The notes beneath the pieces were generated by a model. It searched no databases and was not told the origin of the DNA. It was given only the letters and a program-made list of their open reading frames with translations. Below are positions 10,814-18,574 of a stretch of DNA of 64,000 bases, piece by piece. The position numbers were made by a program, and so were the translations under genes. Position 1 is the stretch's first letter. Every line of letters begins with the position of its first letter. This stretch comes from Campylobacter concisus. GTDB lineage: Bacteria > Campylobacterota > Campylobacteria > Campylobacterales > Campylobacteraceae. Location: assembly GCF_003048375.1 (NCBI RefSeq), contig NZ_CP021642.1, positions 1 through 64,000 of the forward strand, given 5' to 3'.

Positions 10814-11557
10814 ATGCAAGTCTCAAAATATAACGCTAGTGGCAACGATTTTGTCATATTTCACACATTTTTGAGCAAAGATAGAAGCGAGCTTGCAAGG
10901 CAGATTTGCAGCCGAACAAACGGCGTGGGAGCTGACGGGCTCATCGTGCTTTTGCCTTACGAAAAGGGCGTGAAATGGGAGTTTTACAACAGCGACGGAA
11001 GCTACGCTGCGATGTGTGGCAACGGCTCGCGTGCGGCTGCTAGATATGCCTATCTAAACGGCCTTGTTAGTTCAAGCGAATTTGCTCTGCTAACTGGTAG
11101 CGGCGAGGTGATGGCAAGCGTGAAAGATGAGTGCGTCGAGGTCGTGCTAACAAGTCCAAAAATTTTAAGCGAACCACTAAATGAAGGTGGCAAAACTTGG
11201 TACTTTTACGATACTGGCGTGCCTCATCTTGTAAATTTCACGCGAAATTTAGATGAATTTGACGTCAAAGAGTGCAGGGCGCTTCGCCAAAAATACAATG
11301 CAAATGTAAATTTAGCCAAATTTGATGGCGGAGTTTTAAAGGTGAGAACCTACGAAAGGGGCGTGGAGGACGAGACGCTAGCTTGTGGCACTGGCATGGC
11401 GGCTTGCTTTTACGGCGCTACTTTAAATTTAAACGCAGCACAATGCCTAAAAGTCTATCCAAAAAGCGGCGAGGAGCTTGGCCTTAGGCTTGAAAACGCT
11501 AAAATCTTATTTAGCGGAGCGGTGAAACACTGCTTTGATACGAGTATTGAAATTTAA
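10814..11557 (+). CDS. dapF: Diaminopimelate epimerase
   Basis: DapF interconverts LL- and meso-diaminopimelate for lysine and peptidoglycan synthesis. It has 247 residues, with the two catalytic cysteines in MCGNGSRAA (Cys68) and ACGTGMAA (Cys191). KYNASGNDFV opens the protein, and ERGVEDETLACGTG is diagnostic. A TAAAAT-like -10 lies about 30 bases before the AAAAGGA ribosome site. The last 32 bases of the gene are repeated 277 bases downstream (see the repeat at 11778). Confidence 0.97.
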   Translation: MQVSKYNASGNDFVIFHTFLSKDRSELARQICSRTNGVGADGLIVLLPYEKGVKWEFYNSDGSYAAMCGNGSRAAARYAYLNGLVSSSEFALLTGSGEVMASVKDECVEVVLTSPKILSEPLNEGGKTWYFYDTGVPHLVNFTRNLDEFDVKECRALRQKYNANVNLAKFDGGVLKVRTYERGVEDETLACGTGMAACFYGATLNLNAAQCLKVYPKSGEELGLRLENAKILFSGAVKHCFDTSIEI

Positions 11558-11576
11558 GCTTTTAGAACTAGTTTCT

Positions 11577-11612
11577 AACACTTGTTTTGAGCTAGCCGAG
11601 CAAACAAGTGTT
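11577..11612 (+). terminator. Stem-loop after dapF
   Basis: AACACTTGTTT (11577-11587) and AAACAAGTGTT (11602-11612) pair perfectly over 11 bases around a 14-base loop, 20 bases after the dapF stop. The following TAAATTTA is only a weak U-tract, so this may be a terminator or an mRNA-end stabiliser. Confidence 0.55.
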
Positions 11613-11777
11613 TAAATTTATGTCATCAAATTTTACGCCCAACAGCTAGCTAAATTTATACTAAATTTATAGTGGTATTGATTTAAAATTTAAAAACAAA
11701 CCATTTAAGAGTTTAGCTACTTAAATATCTCGAGAATAAATTTATATGAAATTTAGTGGGGTGTAAAAATTTCCGCC

Positions 11778-11833
11778 GAAATTTTATTTAGTGGAGCTTT
11801 TAAACACTGCTTTGATACGAGTATTGAAATTTA
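11778..11833 (+). repeat. Partial duplication of the dapF 3' end
   Basis: These bases repeat the last codons of dapF. Positions 11802-11833 are identical over 32 bases to 11525-11556, and the bases upstream back to 11778 match with a few changes. The copy has no start codon and cannot make DapF. It marks an old tandem or ectopic duplication, now decayed. The rest of 11558-11977 shows no gene on either strand. Confidence 0.85.
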
Positions 11834-11942
11834 GCTATTTTGGCTGCTGGTAATTAAATTTAGTTAGTAGTTTGTAAAGGTCGCGGGTAGTAAATTAAAA
11901 CAAATAGTTTTTAGAGTTTTTGTTATTAAAATTTAAAGTGTA

Positions 11943-11970
11943 TAAAAAAAGATCTCCGCCGAAGCGGAGA
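11943..11970 (-). terminator. Rho-independent terminator of rpmI-rplT
   Basis: Read on the minus strand, CTCCGC and GCGGAG form a six-base GC stem (11954-11969) around a TTCG tetraloop. A run of seven T (11943-11950) follows closely. It lies just beyond the rplT stop and is a textbook intrinsic terminator. Confidence 0.9.
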
Positions 11971-11977
11971 AAAGGTG

Positions 11978-12334
11978 TTATTTCAAAGCATCTTTTGCTT
12001 GTTTTGCAAGTGCCGCAAATGCCTTCGCGTCATTCATAGCTAGATCAGCTAAAATTTTTCTATCAAGTTCTATGTTAGCTTTGTTTAAGCCGTTGATAAA
12101 TCTTGAATAGCTAATGTCGTTTAGTCTGCAAGCTGCGTTGATACGAACGATCCATAAACGTCTGAAATCACGTTTTTTCTGACGTCTGTCGCGGTATGCG
12201 TAAACTAAACTTCTCTCTAGTTGCTCTTTAGCTTTTCTAAAGTGTTTATGTCTAGCACTGAAAAAGCCACGTGCTAGCTTTAAAACTTTCTTATGGCGTC
12301 TTCTTCTAACTACGCCTGTTTTTACTCTTGCCAT
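11978..12334 (-). CDS. rplT: 50S ribosomal protein L20
   Basis: L20 is an early-assembly protein of the large subunit that binds 23S rRNA. It has 118 residues, the standard length, and a very basic N-terminal extension ([18 protein letters not shown]). The globular part has [22 protein letters not shown]. It follows rpmI by 100 bases, which contain two possible hairpins (CTCAC/GTGAG and CCCC/GGGG); L20 autoregulates in some bacteria, but no such role is shown here. infC is 47 kb away beside thrS. Confidence 0.98.
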   Translation of the reverse strand: MARVKTGVVRRRRHKKVLKLARGFFSARHKHFRKAKEQLERSLVYAYRDRRQKKRDFRRLWIVRINAACRLNDISYSRFINGLNKANIELDRKILADLAMNDAKAFAALAKQAKDALK

Positions 12335-12434
12335 ATTTATCCTTTTACAAATTGGCGCTCACAAAGTGAGTCTTGCCCCTAAATTTGGGGGAGTTTGAAT
12401 GACTTTTTTGTCAAAAACTTAAATCTGCAGCTGC

Positions 12435-12626
12435 TTATACGCCGAGCATTTTGCGAACGGCTGGGACATTTGTGCTGTCCACGTATTTTGGGCCACGCAA
12501 ATCTCTCATACGCTTACTAGGTTTTTTTGTTAAGATATGGCTTCTAAAAGCAGAGCCTCTTTTTATCTTATTTTTACCTACTTTAAAGCGCTTAGCAGCA
12601 CCGCGAACGGTTTTCATCTTTGGCAT
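12435..12626 (-). CDS. rpmI: 50S ribosomal protein L35
   Basis: L35 is a small basic large-subunit protein. It has 63 residues and shows the family's opening [16 protein letters not shown] and the segment [16 protein letters not shown]. It is the first gene of the rpmI-rplT operon, transcribed leftward from a TATAAT box 45 bases upstream. Confidence 0.98.
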   Translation of the reverse strand: MPKMKTVRGAAKRFKVGKNKIKRGSAFRSHILTKKPSKRMRDLRGPKYVDSTNVPAVRKMLGV

Positions 12627-12670
12627 GCTAATCCTTTTTGAAATTTTATACGCAAGTGCGTAAGATTTGG

Positions 12671-12676
12671 ATTATA
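12671..12676 (-). promoter_or_regulatory. -10 box of the rpmI-rplT operon
   Basis: On the minus strand the sequence reads TATAAT here. The short 5' leader between it and rpmI contains an inverted repeat ACGCA/TGCGT that could form a small hairpin. The position and perfect match make this the likely promoter. Confidence 0.7.
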
Positions 12677-12785
12677 GCGAAAAATCCTTTAGAAAATTTA
12701 AATTTCACTTAGACAAAATTTGCAATAAATTTACATTTAACTTAAAAAAGTTTTAAAATTTAGAATTAAATTATTAAATTTGAAA

Positions 12786-12791
12786 TATAAT
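12786..12791 (+). promoter_or_regulatory. -10 box of the C69 dipeptidase gene
   Basis: TATAAT lies 37 bases before the ATG of the secreted dipeptidase, and a strong ribosome site AAAGGAG sits at 12818-12824. Confidence 0.65.
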
Positions 12792-12827
12792 CACATATAA
12801 GAAATTTATTTTACTAAAGGAGTAAAA

Positions 12828-14324
12828 ATGAAAGGCAAAATTCTTGCATCAATCGTCGCTATGAGTGCGATTTTAGGCACAAGTAGCTTGGCATGCACTA
12901 CCATTTTAGTAGGAGATAAAGCTTCAAACGACGGCTCTATGCTAGTGGCTAGAAGCGCTGATAGCAAGGCTATAAAGGCACAAGTCTTTTTGATACATCC
13001 AGCTACGAAAAACCAAACTGGCATGCACAGCTCAAAGGCACATGACGGCGCAAATGACTTTACATATCCGCTCCCAAAAGATGGCATGAGATACACAACT
13101 ATCGCAAACTCACACACAAAACTTCACGGAGCAGTCGGCTACAACGAGGCTGGCGTAGGACTTAGTGGCACTGAGACCATCTATGCAAAAGATGAGCTTT
13201 TAAAAGTTGATCCATACAACGAAGAGACCGGCATCACAGAAGATGACATCCCAGACGTGCTTTTGCCACGTATGAAGAGTGCAAAAGAGGGCGTTAAGCT
13301 TCTTGGCGAGATAGTGGAGACAAAAGGCGCTGGAGAGGGCTTTGGCGTGGTATTTGTCGATGCAAACGAGCTTTGGTACTTTGAAACTGGCACAGGTCAT
13401 AAATGGATCGCTTCAAAGATCCCACAAGATGAGTATTTCGTCACTGCAAACCAAGGCAGACTACACGCTTACAAAGAGAATGATCCAAATTTCATAGGCG
13501 CAAAAGATGTGATCAAATTTGCGATCGACAACAAGACTTATGACCCTGCAAAAGATGGCGAATTTAACTTTACAAAGGCCTATACAAGGGATGATGAGAG
13601 AGATATGACCTACAACTATCCACGTGTTTGCTGGGTTCAAAGTATGTTTAATCCAAGCTTAAAACAAGACTTCGCTGATGGTCAGAAATTCCCAGTATTT
13701 TTAAAACCAGAGAAAAAACTAAGTGTTGAAGATCTAAAAGCTGCGATGAGAGCCCACTACGATGGCACTGCGTTTGATAACTACGCTAGCAAAGATGAAG
13801 ATAAGAAAAACATCTACCGCGCTATAAGCGTCTTTAGAACGTATGAGTCTCACGTCATGCAGGTGCGCCCGTGGCTACCAAAAGAGATCGGCCGCGTGAC
13901 CTACGTCGCTCTTGGTATGGCTGATCTTAGCGTTTATTTGCCGTATTACGAGGGGCTTGATGGCTTTATAAAAGGCTACTCTGATGGCTCATATGACGCT
14001 GATGATACTTCGATATACTGGGTTTATAGAAAGCTTCAAACCCTTGTAATGACTGATTATGAGAAGTATTCGCCAGTGGTAAAAGAGGCCTACGCTAAAT
14101 TTGAAAAAGAGTTGGCAGTAAAACAGGCTAAATTTGAAGATGAGTATGTGAAACTTTATAAAAAAGATAAGAAAAAAGCGGACAAACTCTTAAATGAATT
14201 TAGTCAAAAGACTATGCAAGAGGCTAAGGACTTAACGCAGGAGCTTACAAACAAAGTCTTTACTATGCTTACAGCCGATATGGATGCTAAGCTAAAATCC
14301 CTAAATAAAGGCAAAAAAGACTAA
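12828..14324 (+). CDS. Secreted C69-family dipeptidase (Ntn hydrolase)
   Basis: The protein has 498 residues. A signal peptide of about 22 residues ends SSLA and is followed by Cys23 in ACTTILVG. C69 peptidases (PepD type) use an N-terminal Cys nucleophile freed by processing, so export cleavage would expose it here. Further family segments are DGSMLVARSAD, EAGVGLSGTETIY and GFGVVFVDANELWYFETG. The C-terminal part is a Lys-rich coiled helix region. It likely cleaves dipeptides in the periplasm. It has its own promoter and is monocistronic. Confidence 0.9.
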   Translation: MKGKILASIVAMSAILGTSSLACTTILVGDKASNDGSMLVARSADSKAIKAQVFLIHPATKNQTGMHSSKAHDGANDFTYPLPKDGMRYTTIANSHTKLHGAVGYNEAGVGLSGTETIYAKDELLKVDPYNEETGITEDDIPDVLLPRMKSAKEGVKLLGEIVETKGAGEGFGVVFVDANELWYFETGTGHKWIASKIPQDEYFVTANQGRLHAYKENDPNFIGAKDVIKFAIDNKTYDPAKDGEFNFTKAYTRDDERDMTYNYPRVCWVQSMFNPSLKQDFADGQKFPVFLKPEKKLSVEDLKAAMRAHYDGTAFDNYASKDEDKKNIYRAISVFRTYESHVMQVRPWLPKEIGRVTYVALGMADLSVYLPYYEGLDGFIKGYSDGSYDADDTSIYWVYRKLQTLVMTDYEKYSPVVKEAYAKFEKELAVKQAKFEDEYVKLYKKDKKKADKLLNEFSQKTMQEAKDLTQELTNKVFTMLTADMDAKLKSLNKGKKD

Positions 14325-14386
14325 ATATTCTGGGCGTGAAATTTAGTAGCGCCCAAACTTTAAACAAAAATTTGGCAAAGAGCGTT

Positions 14387-14392
14387 TATAAT
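14387..14392 (+). promoter_or_regulatory. -10 box of the metE leader transcript
   Basis: TATAAT in the context GTTTATAATGCG would start transcription near 14399, which gives a leader of about 430 bases before metE. No closer promoter of similar quality is seen. Confidence 0.6.
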
Positions 14393-14425
14393 GCGACAAA
14401 AATTCACTACAAAGGAAAAACGCTG

Positions 14426-14455
14426 ATGCCTTGTCCCATGCGTAAAGCTCATTAA
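14426..14455 (+). CDS. Possible nine-residue leader peptide upstream of metE
   Basis: A short ORF encodes MPCPMRKAH. An AAAGGA ribosome site stands nine bases upstream and a TATAAT box about 35 bases upstream. It contains one Cys and two Met codons, which fits a sulfur-amino-acid attenuator or uORF ahead of metE-metF. CGCTGAT (14421-14427), which includes the start codon, can pair with ATCAGCG (14472-14478) and would hide the start. Function is inferred from position and composition only. Confidence 0.4.
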   Translation: MPCPMRKAH

Positions 14456-14551
14456 TCTCGGCAAAAAACATATCAGCGATTTTCAAAAAACACGCAAATT
14501 TTTAAATGATTTTACATTTTTTCACATTGAGATAAATCCCTTTTTGTTAGC

Positions 14552-14637
14552 AGGTCCGCTGCATTGTAACTGCATTTTTAATAGCAAAGCTAAGCAATGC
14601 CTGAAATTTGGCAAGGACCTTTTTAGCAGGGTTTTTT
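14552..14637 (+). promoter_or_regulatory. Hairpin with U-run in the metE leader
   Basis: AGGTCC (14552-14557) pairs with GGACCT (14615-14620), and inside it GCATTG (14561-14566) pairs with CAATGC (14595-14600). A competing short stem CCTG/CAGG (600-603 with 627-630) runs directly into GTTTTTT, as a terminator would. The two folds are partly exclusive, as expected of an attenuator. Confidence 0.4.
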
Positions 14638-14664
14638 ATAAATTTTACTTTAGTTTAAGAAAAA

Positions 14665-14760
14665 GCGGGTGTCATCCACCGCATTTTGGGTAGCCCAGAC
14701 TTGTGCACAGCGCAACAACATTGAACATGCTGGGGGTTTGGGTCGAAGGGATATACCCGC
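14665..14760. promoter_or_regulatory. Large imperfect inverted-repeat domain before metE
   Basis: GCGGGT (14665-14670) pairs with ACCCGC (14755-14760), with further pairing inward (ATCC/GGAT, AGCCCAG/CTGGG). The block is much richer in GC than its surroundings and looks like a folded RNA. Read on the minus strand, the closing stem is followed by CTTTTTC, so it could also be a minus-strand small RNA with its own terminator. I could not match it to the cobalamin, SAM, SAH or THF riboswitch consensus. Confidence 0.4.
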
Positions 14761-14779
14761 ATAAAAATATTCAAGGTTG

Positions 14780-14798
14780 CTGCGCCTTGCGCAGTTTT
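14780..14798 (+). terminator. Intrinsic-terminator-like hairpin just before metE
   Basis: CTGCGC (14780-14785) and GCGCAG (14789-14794) form a tight GC stem with a CTT loop followed by TTTT, 33 bases before the metE ATG. This position suggests conditional termination of the leader transcript. Confidence 0.55.
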
Positions 14799-14830
14799 AA
14801 TTAAAAAATAGAAATTTATAAAGGATAAAA

Positions 14831-17104
14831 ATGATAAAAAGTTATGTTTTAGGTTTTCCAAGAATCGGAGAGAAAAGAGAGTTAAAGCGCGCATTAGAGG
14901 GCTTTTGGGCTGGTAAAGAGGGCTTTAGTGAAGAGAATTTGCAAGAGACTGCAAAGACGCTTCGCCAAAGACACTGGAAATATCAACAAGACGCTGGCAT
15001 TTCGGCTATTAGCGTTAATGATTTTTCATTTTACGACCTAATGCTTGATAACATCATCGCTTTTGGCGCTACGCCTCCAAGATTTGCAAATTTAAGCGGC
15101 TTAGAGCAATATTTTGCTTGCTCAAGAGGCAATAAAAACGGCGTTGCGATGGAGATGACAAAGTGGTTTAACACAAACTACCACTATATCGTGCCAGAGC
15201 TTAGCAGCGAGAGTAAATTTAGCCTAAAAGCGGACAAAATTTTAAATGAATACAAAGAGGCGAAGGCTAACGGCGTAAAAGGCAAGGTAAATTTGATCGG
15301 CCCTATCACATTTTTGGCCCTTTCAAAGACGACTGACGGCAGCTGCCCATTTAAGCATCTTGACGCACTTGTAGGCGAGTACAAAAAGCTACTTGAGCAA
15401 ATTTCTAAGCTTGATGATGAAATTTTAGTGCAGTTTGACGAGCCGATCTTCGTAACTGACAAAAACGAAGAGCTACTCTTACCACTTATCACAAAGGTTT
15501 ATAACGAGCTAACGGGCGTTGCAAATAACATCAAGATCGTGTTTGCGACATATTTTGAGCATGCGATCAAGGCAGTTGGCGAAGTGGCTAAAACTAAAAT
15601 TTACGGCATCGCACTTGACTTCATCCACGGCAAGAGAAATTTCGAAGCACTTGAGACTATCAAAAATAGCCATTTGACGCTATTTGCAGGCGTGATCGAC
15701 GGCAGAAATATCTGGAAAAGCAACATCGATGAGAAGGTAAAACTTGTTCGTGAAATTTCAGAAAAAATAGGCGGCAAAGACTTTTACATAGGCACTTCAT
15801 GCTCACTTCTACATGTGCCATACACTCTAAAATATGAAGAGAATTTAAACCCTGAGATCAAAAGCTGGCTAAGCTTTGCGGTTGAGAAGCTTGATGAGAT
15901 CAAGATCATCACAAAACTAGCAAACGGCGAGAAGCTAAATGAGAGCGAAACAAAAATTTACGAAGAGAATAAAAATGCAGTTAAAACCCGCGCTACTTCA
16001 AAGCTCATCCACTCTGAAAGCGTCCAAAAACGTATCAAAAATTTAAGCAAATTTGAACGTGATGAGAAATTTGAAGACCGCATAAAAATTCAACGCGAAA
16101 CACTAAAATACGGTATCTTGCCAACAACAACGATAGGTAGCTTCCCTCAAACGGTTGATCTTCGCGTACTTCGCCAAAATTTCAAAAAAGGCGAGATCGA
16201 CGTGGCCGCTTATGAAGCTGGTATCAAAAAATATATCGATCACTGCGTGAAATTCCAAGAAGATATCGGCCTAGACGTGCTAGTACACGGCGAGCCAGAG
16301 AGAAACGACATGGTTGAGTACTTTGGCGAGCAGATCAGCGGATACGCATTTAGCCAAAATGGCTGGGTACAAAGCTACGGCAGCCGCTGCGTCAAGCCAC
16401 CACTTCTCTTTGGTGACGTAAGCCGCCCAGAGCCGATGACTGTTAAGTGGATGAAATACGCTCAAAGTATCACAAAACACGTAATGAAGGGCATGCTAAC
16501 AGGTCCTGTGACTATGCTAAACTGGAGCTTTGTGCGTGACGATCTGCCAAGAAGCGAGGTAGCAAAACAGCTCGCACTTTGCATCTATGACGAGATCGCA
16601 GACCTTCAAAATGCAGGCATCAGAGTGATCCAAGTCGATGAGGCAGCGTTTAAAGAGGGCTATCCGCTAAGAGCTGAAAATATCCCAGCTTATGAGAAAT
16701 TTGCGGTTGATTGCTTCAAGCTTTCAGTAAGCTCAGCCGAGGCAAAAACTCAGATCCACACGCATATGTGCTACTCTGAATTTAACGATATTATTAAGAC
16801 TATCGAGGCAATGGACGCTGATGTCATCAGTATCGAGACTGCAAGAAGTGGCAACGAGCTACTTAAAATTTTCAAAGCCGTTGGCTACAAACAAGAGGTC
16901 GGACCTGGCGTTTACGACATCCACAGCCCACGCGTGCCAAGTGTCGAGGAGATCGTCGCTCAGATCAAAGCTCTGCTTGAAGTCTTGCCAAAAGAGCAAC
17001 TCTGGATCAACCCTGACTGCGGCCTAAAAACTAGAAAATGGGAAGAGGTCGAGCCAAGCCTTAAAAACATGGTAGAAGCCGTCAAGATCATAAGAGGTCT
17101 ATAA
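14831..17104 (+). CDS. metE: Cobalamin-independent methionine synthase
   Basis: MetE transfers the methyl group of 5-methyltetrahydropteroyl-triglutamate to homocysteine. It has 757 residues, the full family length with both barrels. The N-terminal barrel opens VLGFPRIGEKRELKRA. The catalytic C-terminal barrel has TTTIGSFPQT, HGEPERNDMVEYFGE and the zinc ligands in HTHMCYSEF (near 643-647) and DCGLKTR (near 729). It stands first in a block with a lipoprotein gene and metF, which supplies its methyl donor, behind a structured leader. Confidence 0.98.
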   Translation: MIKSYVLGFPRIGEKRELKRALEGFWAGKEGFSEENLQETAKTLRQRHWKYQQDAGISAISVNDFSFYDLMLDNIIAFGATPPRFANLSGLEQYFACSRGNKNGVAMEMTKWFNTNYHYIVPELSSESKFSLKADKILNEYKEAKANGVKGKVNLIGPITFLALSKTTDGSCPFKHLDALVGEYKKLLEQISKLDDEILVQFDEPIFVTDKNEELLLPLITKVYNELTGVANNIKIVFATYFEHAIKAVGEVAKTKIYGIALDFIHGKRNFEALETIKNSHLTLFAGVIDGRNIWKSNIDEKVKLVREISEKIGGKDFYIGTSCSLLHVPYTLKYEENLNPEIKSWLSFAVEKLDEIKIITKLANGEKLNESETKIYEENKNAVKTRATSKLIHSESVQKRIKNLSKFERDEKFEDRIKIQRETLKYGILPTTTIGSFPQTVDLRVLRQNFKKGEIDVAAYEAGIKKYIDHCVKFQEDIGLDVLVHGEPERNDMVEYFGEQISGYAFSQNGWVQSYGSRCVKPPLLFGDVSRPEPMTVKWMKYAQSITKHVMKGMLTGPVTMLNWSFVRDDLPRSEVAKQLALCIYDEIADLQNAGIRVIQVDEAAFKEGYPLRAENIPAYEKFAVDCFKLSVSSAEAKTQIHTHMCYSEFNDIIKTIEAMDADVISIETARSGNELLKIFKAVGYKQEVGPGVYDIHSPRVPSVEEIVAQIKALLEVLPKEQLWINPDCGLKTRKWEEVEPSLKNMVEAVKIIRGL

Positions 17105-17129
17105 AATTTAATTAAAAAGGATTTGAAAA

Positions 17130-17588
17130 ATGAAAAGGATTTTTCTATTTATAATATTAGTTATATTTGCGTCCGGATGTAGTTCTGGACGCCACTCTAT
17201 ACCACTCAACAAAGGTGCGTACAAGCAAACAAATATCTATAGTATCAGCGAGACTTTAAATTTAGAAGCCGCCAAAAAAGAGCTAGCAGGCTTTGAAAAT
17301 GTGAGGCTTGAATTTGGCTCAAATGACCAAAATAAAAGCGTCATCAAGGCAAATGTAAAGGTTCAAAGATTTATCACTGATAGCGGAGATATAAAGGGTT
17401 ATTGCCAAGAGGCTTTTGTCGCCGTCATAAAAAGATATATGGTAGCTGCTAAAAAGCAAAATGCCGACGTGGCAAATATCGTGAGCTTTTGGCGAGCCGA
17501 CGCGAAATACCTAAAAGACGAGTTTGTCTGCATGTCGTCAAAAAGTTCTGTTGGCGTGGTGATGAGGGCTGATCTAGTTCAAAAGTGA
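17130..17588 (+). CDS. Small lipoprotein of unknown function
   Basis: The protein has 152 residues. A lipoprotein signal peptide ends at the lipobox ASGC with Cys17. The mature part has no recognised domain; it contains ICSISET-like beta/alpha segments and three more Cys (in GYCQEAFV, EFVCMSS). It lies 25 bases after metE and 4 bases before metF, so it is probably cotranscribed with them. Whether it has a role in methionine uptake or metabolism is unknown. Confidence 0.75.
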   Translation: MKRIFLFIILVIFASGCSSGRHSIPLNKGAYKQTNIYSISETLNLEAAKKELAGFENVRLEFGSNDQNKSVIKANVKVQRFITDSGDIKGYCQEAFVAVIKRYMVAAKKQNADVANIVSFWRADAKYLKDEFVCMSSKSSVGVVMRADLVQK

Positions 17589-17592
17589 GAAA

Positions 17593-18489
17593 ATGCTAAA
17601 AGAGAAAATTTTAAATAAAGAAAAAGGGCTCGTGCTATACGGTCTCACGCCGCCAAAGGCTGAATTTGAAGAGGCAAAGCTGCGTGAGATATCAGAACGC
17701 TGGAGCGGGCGGATAAATGATATCAAGGCCGACGGGCTCGTGCTTTACGAGGTGCAAGACGAGAGCGAGCGAAATGATAACGAGAGGACATTTGAGTTTA
17801 GTGGGACGCTAAGCCCAGAAATTTACTACAAAAAGTACCTAAACGTCGCTACTCCTAGTATATTTTACCGTGTGGCTAGCGGATACGGCGAGGATGATTT
17901 TCGCGCAGCGCTTAAGGCTCAAAGCTCAAATTTAAACGTGCTAGTGGGGGCAACTTCAAGCACGCAAAAAGTGAGGCTAAATTTAGCTCGCGCTTACGAG
18001 ATCGCTAGCGAATTTAAAGAGTTGGCAGTGGGCGGTGTCTGTATCGCAGAGCGTCACGGCAAAAAGGGCGATGAGCCACAAAGGATGCGTGAAAAGATCG
18101 CAGCTGGGGCTAAATTTTTCATATCGCAAGCGATCTTTGACGCACAGCTAGCGCATAAATTTTTAGAGGATTGCGCGGCTGCAAAGATAAGTGAGCCGAT
18201 ATTTCTTACATTTAGCACAGCGGGCAATGCAAAAACGCTTGAATTTATCAAATGGCTCGGAGTGAGCGTGCCAAGCTCGGTCGAAGAGAGGCTAAATTTA
18301 AGCTCAGACTACCTAGCTAGTAGCTGCGAGATCATCAAAGAAATTTGGTGCGAGCTAAAGAAATTTGGCGATGAAAATGGGCTAAATTTAAGCATAAATA
18401 TAGAAAGCGTTATGGCAAAACGCGCCGAGATCGAAGCGAGCCTGGAGCTAACGCATAAGATGAGAGAGGTGCTTTATTCTAGCGAGTGA
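17593..18489 (+). CDS. metF: Methylenetetrahydrofolate reductase-family protein
   Basis: MetF-type enzymes reduce 5,10-methylene-THF to 5-methyl-THF with FAD, feeding MetE. The protein has 298 residues. The TIM-barrel segments seen include YGLTPPKAEFEE at the start, NLNVLVGATSS, a glycine-rich AVGGVCIAERHG, and GAKFFISQAIFD, which matches the family's FxxTQ.xFD-type motif. Several motifs diverge from E. coli MetF, as is common in Campylobacter. It sits directly behind metE and the lipoprotein gene. Confidence 0.85.
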   Translation: MLKEKILNKEKGLVLYGLTPPKAEFEEAKLREISERWSGRINDIKADGLVLYEVQDESERNDNERTFEFSGTLSPEIYYKKYLNVATPSIFYRVASGYGEDDFRAALKAQSSNLNVLVGATSSTQKVRLNLARAYEIASEFKELAVGGVCIAERHGKKGDEPQRMREKIAAGAKFFISQAIFDAQLAHKFLEDCAAAKISEPIFLTFSTAGNAKTLEFIKWLGVSVPSSVEERLNLSSDYLASSCEIIKEIWCELKKFGDENGLNLSINIESVMAKRAEIEASLELTHKMREVLYSSE

Positions 18490-18574
18490 AGGTCATTAAA
18501 TTTATCTATTTAAAAGTGAGTTTTTGGTTAAATTAAATAGATTTTTTAATATTAATTTAAAGTTGAAATAAATT

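Noticed and set aside
14665-14760. Cobalamin riboswitch before metE
   Set aside because: The segment AGCCCAGACTTGTGC faintly recalls a B12 box, but the rest of the consensus is missing.
14655-14894. 79-residue minus-strand ORF before metE
   Set aside because: It overlaps the metE start and the structured leader, has odd composition, and its frame follows the inverted repeat; no support as a gene.
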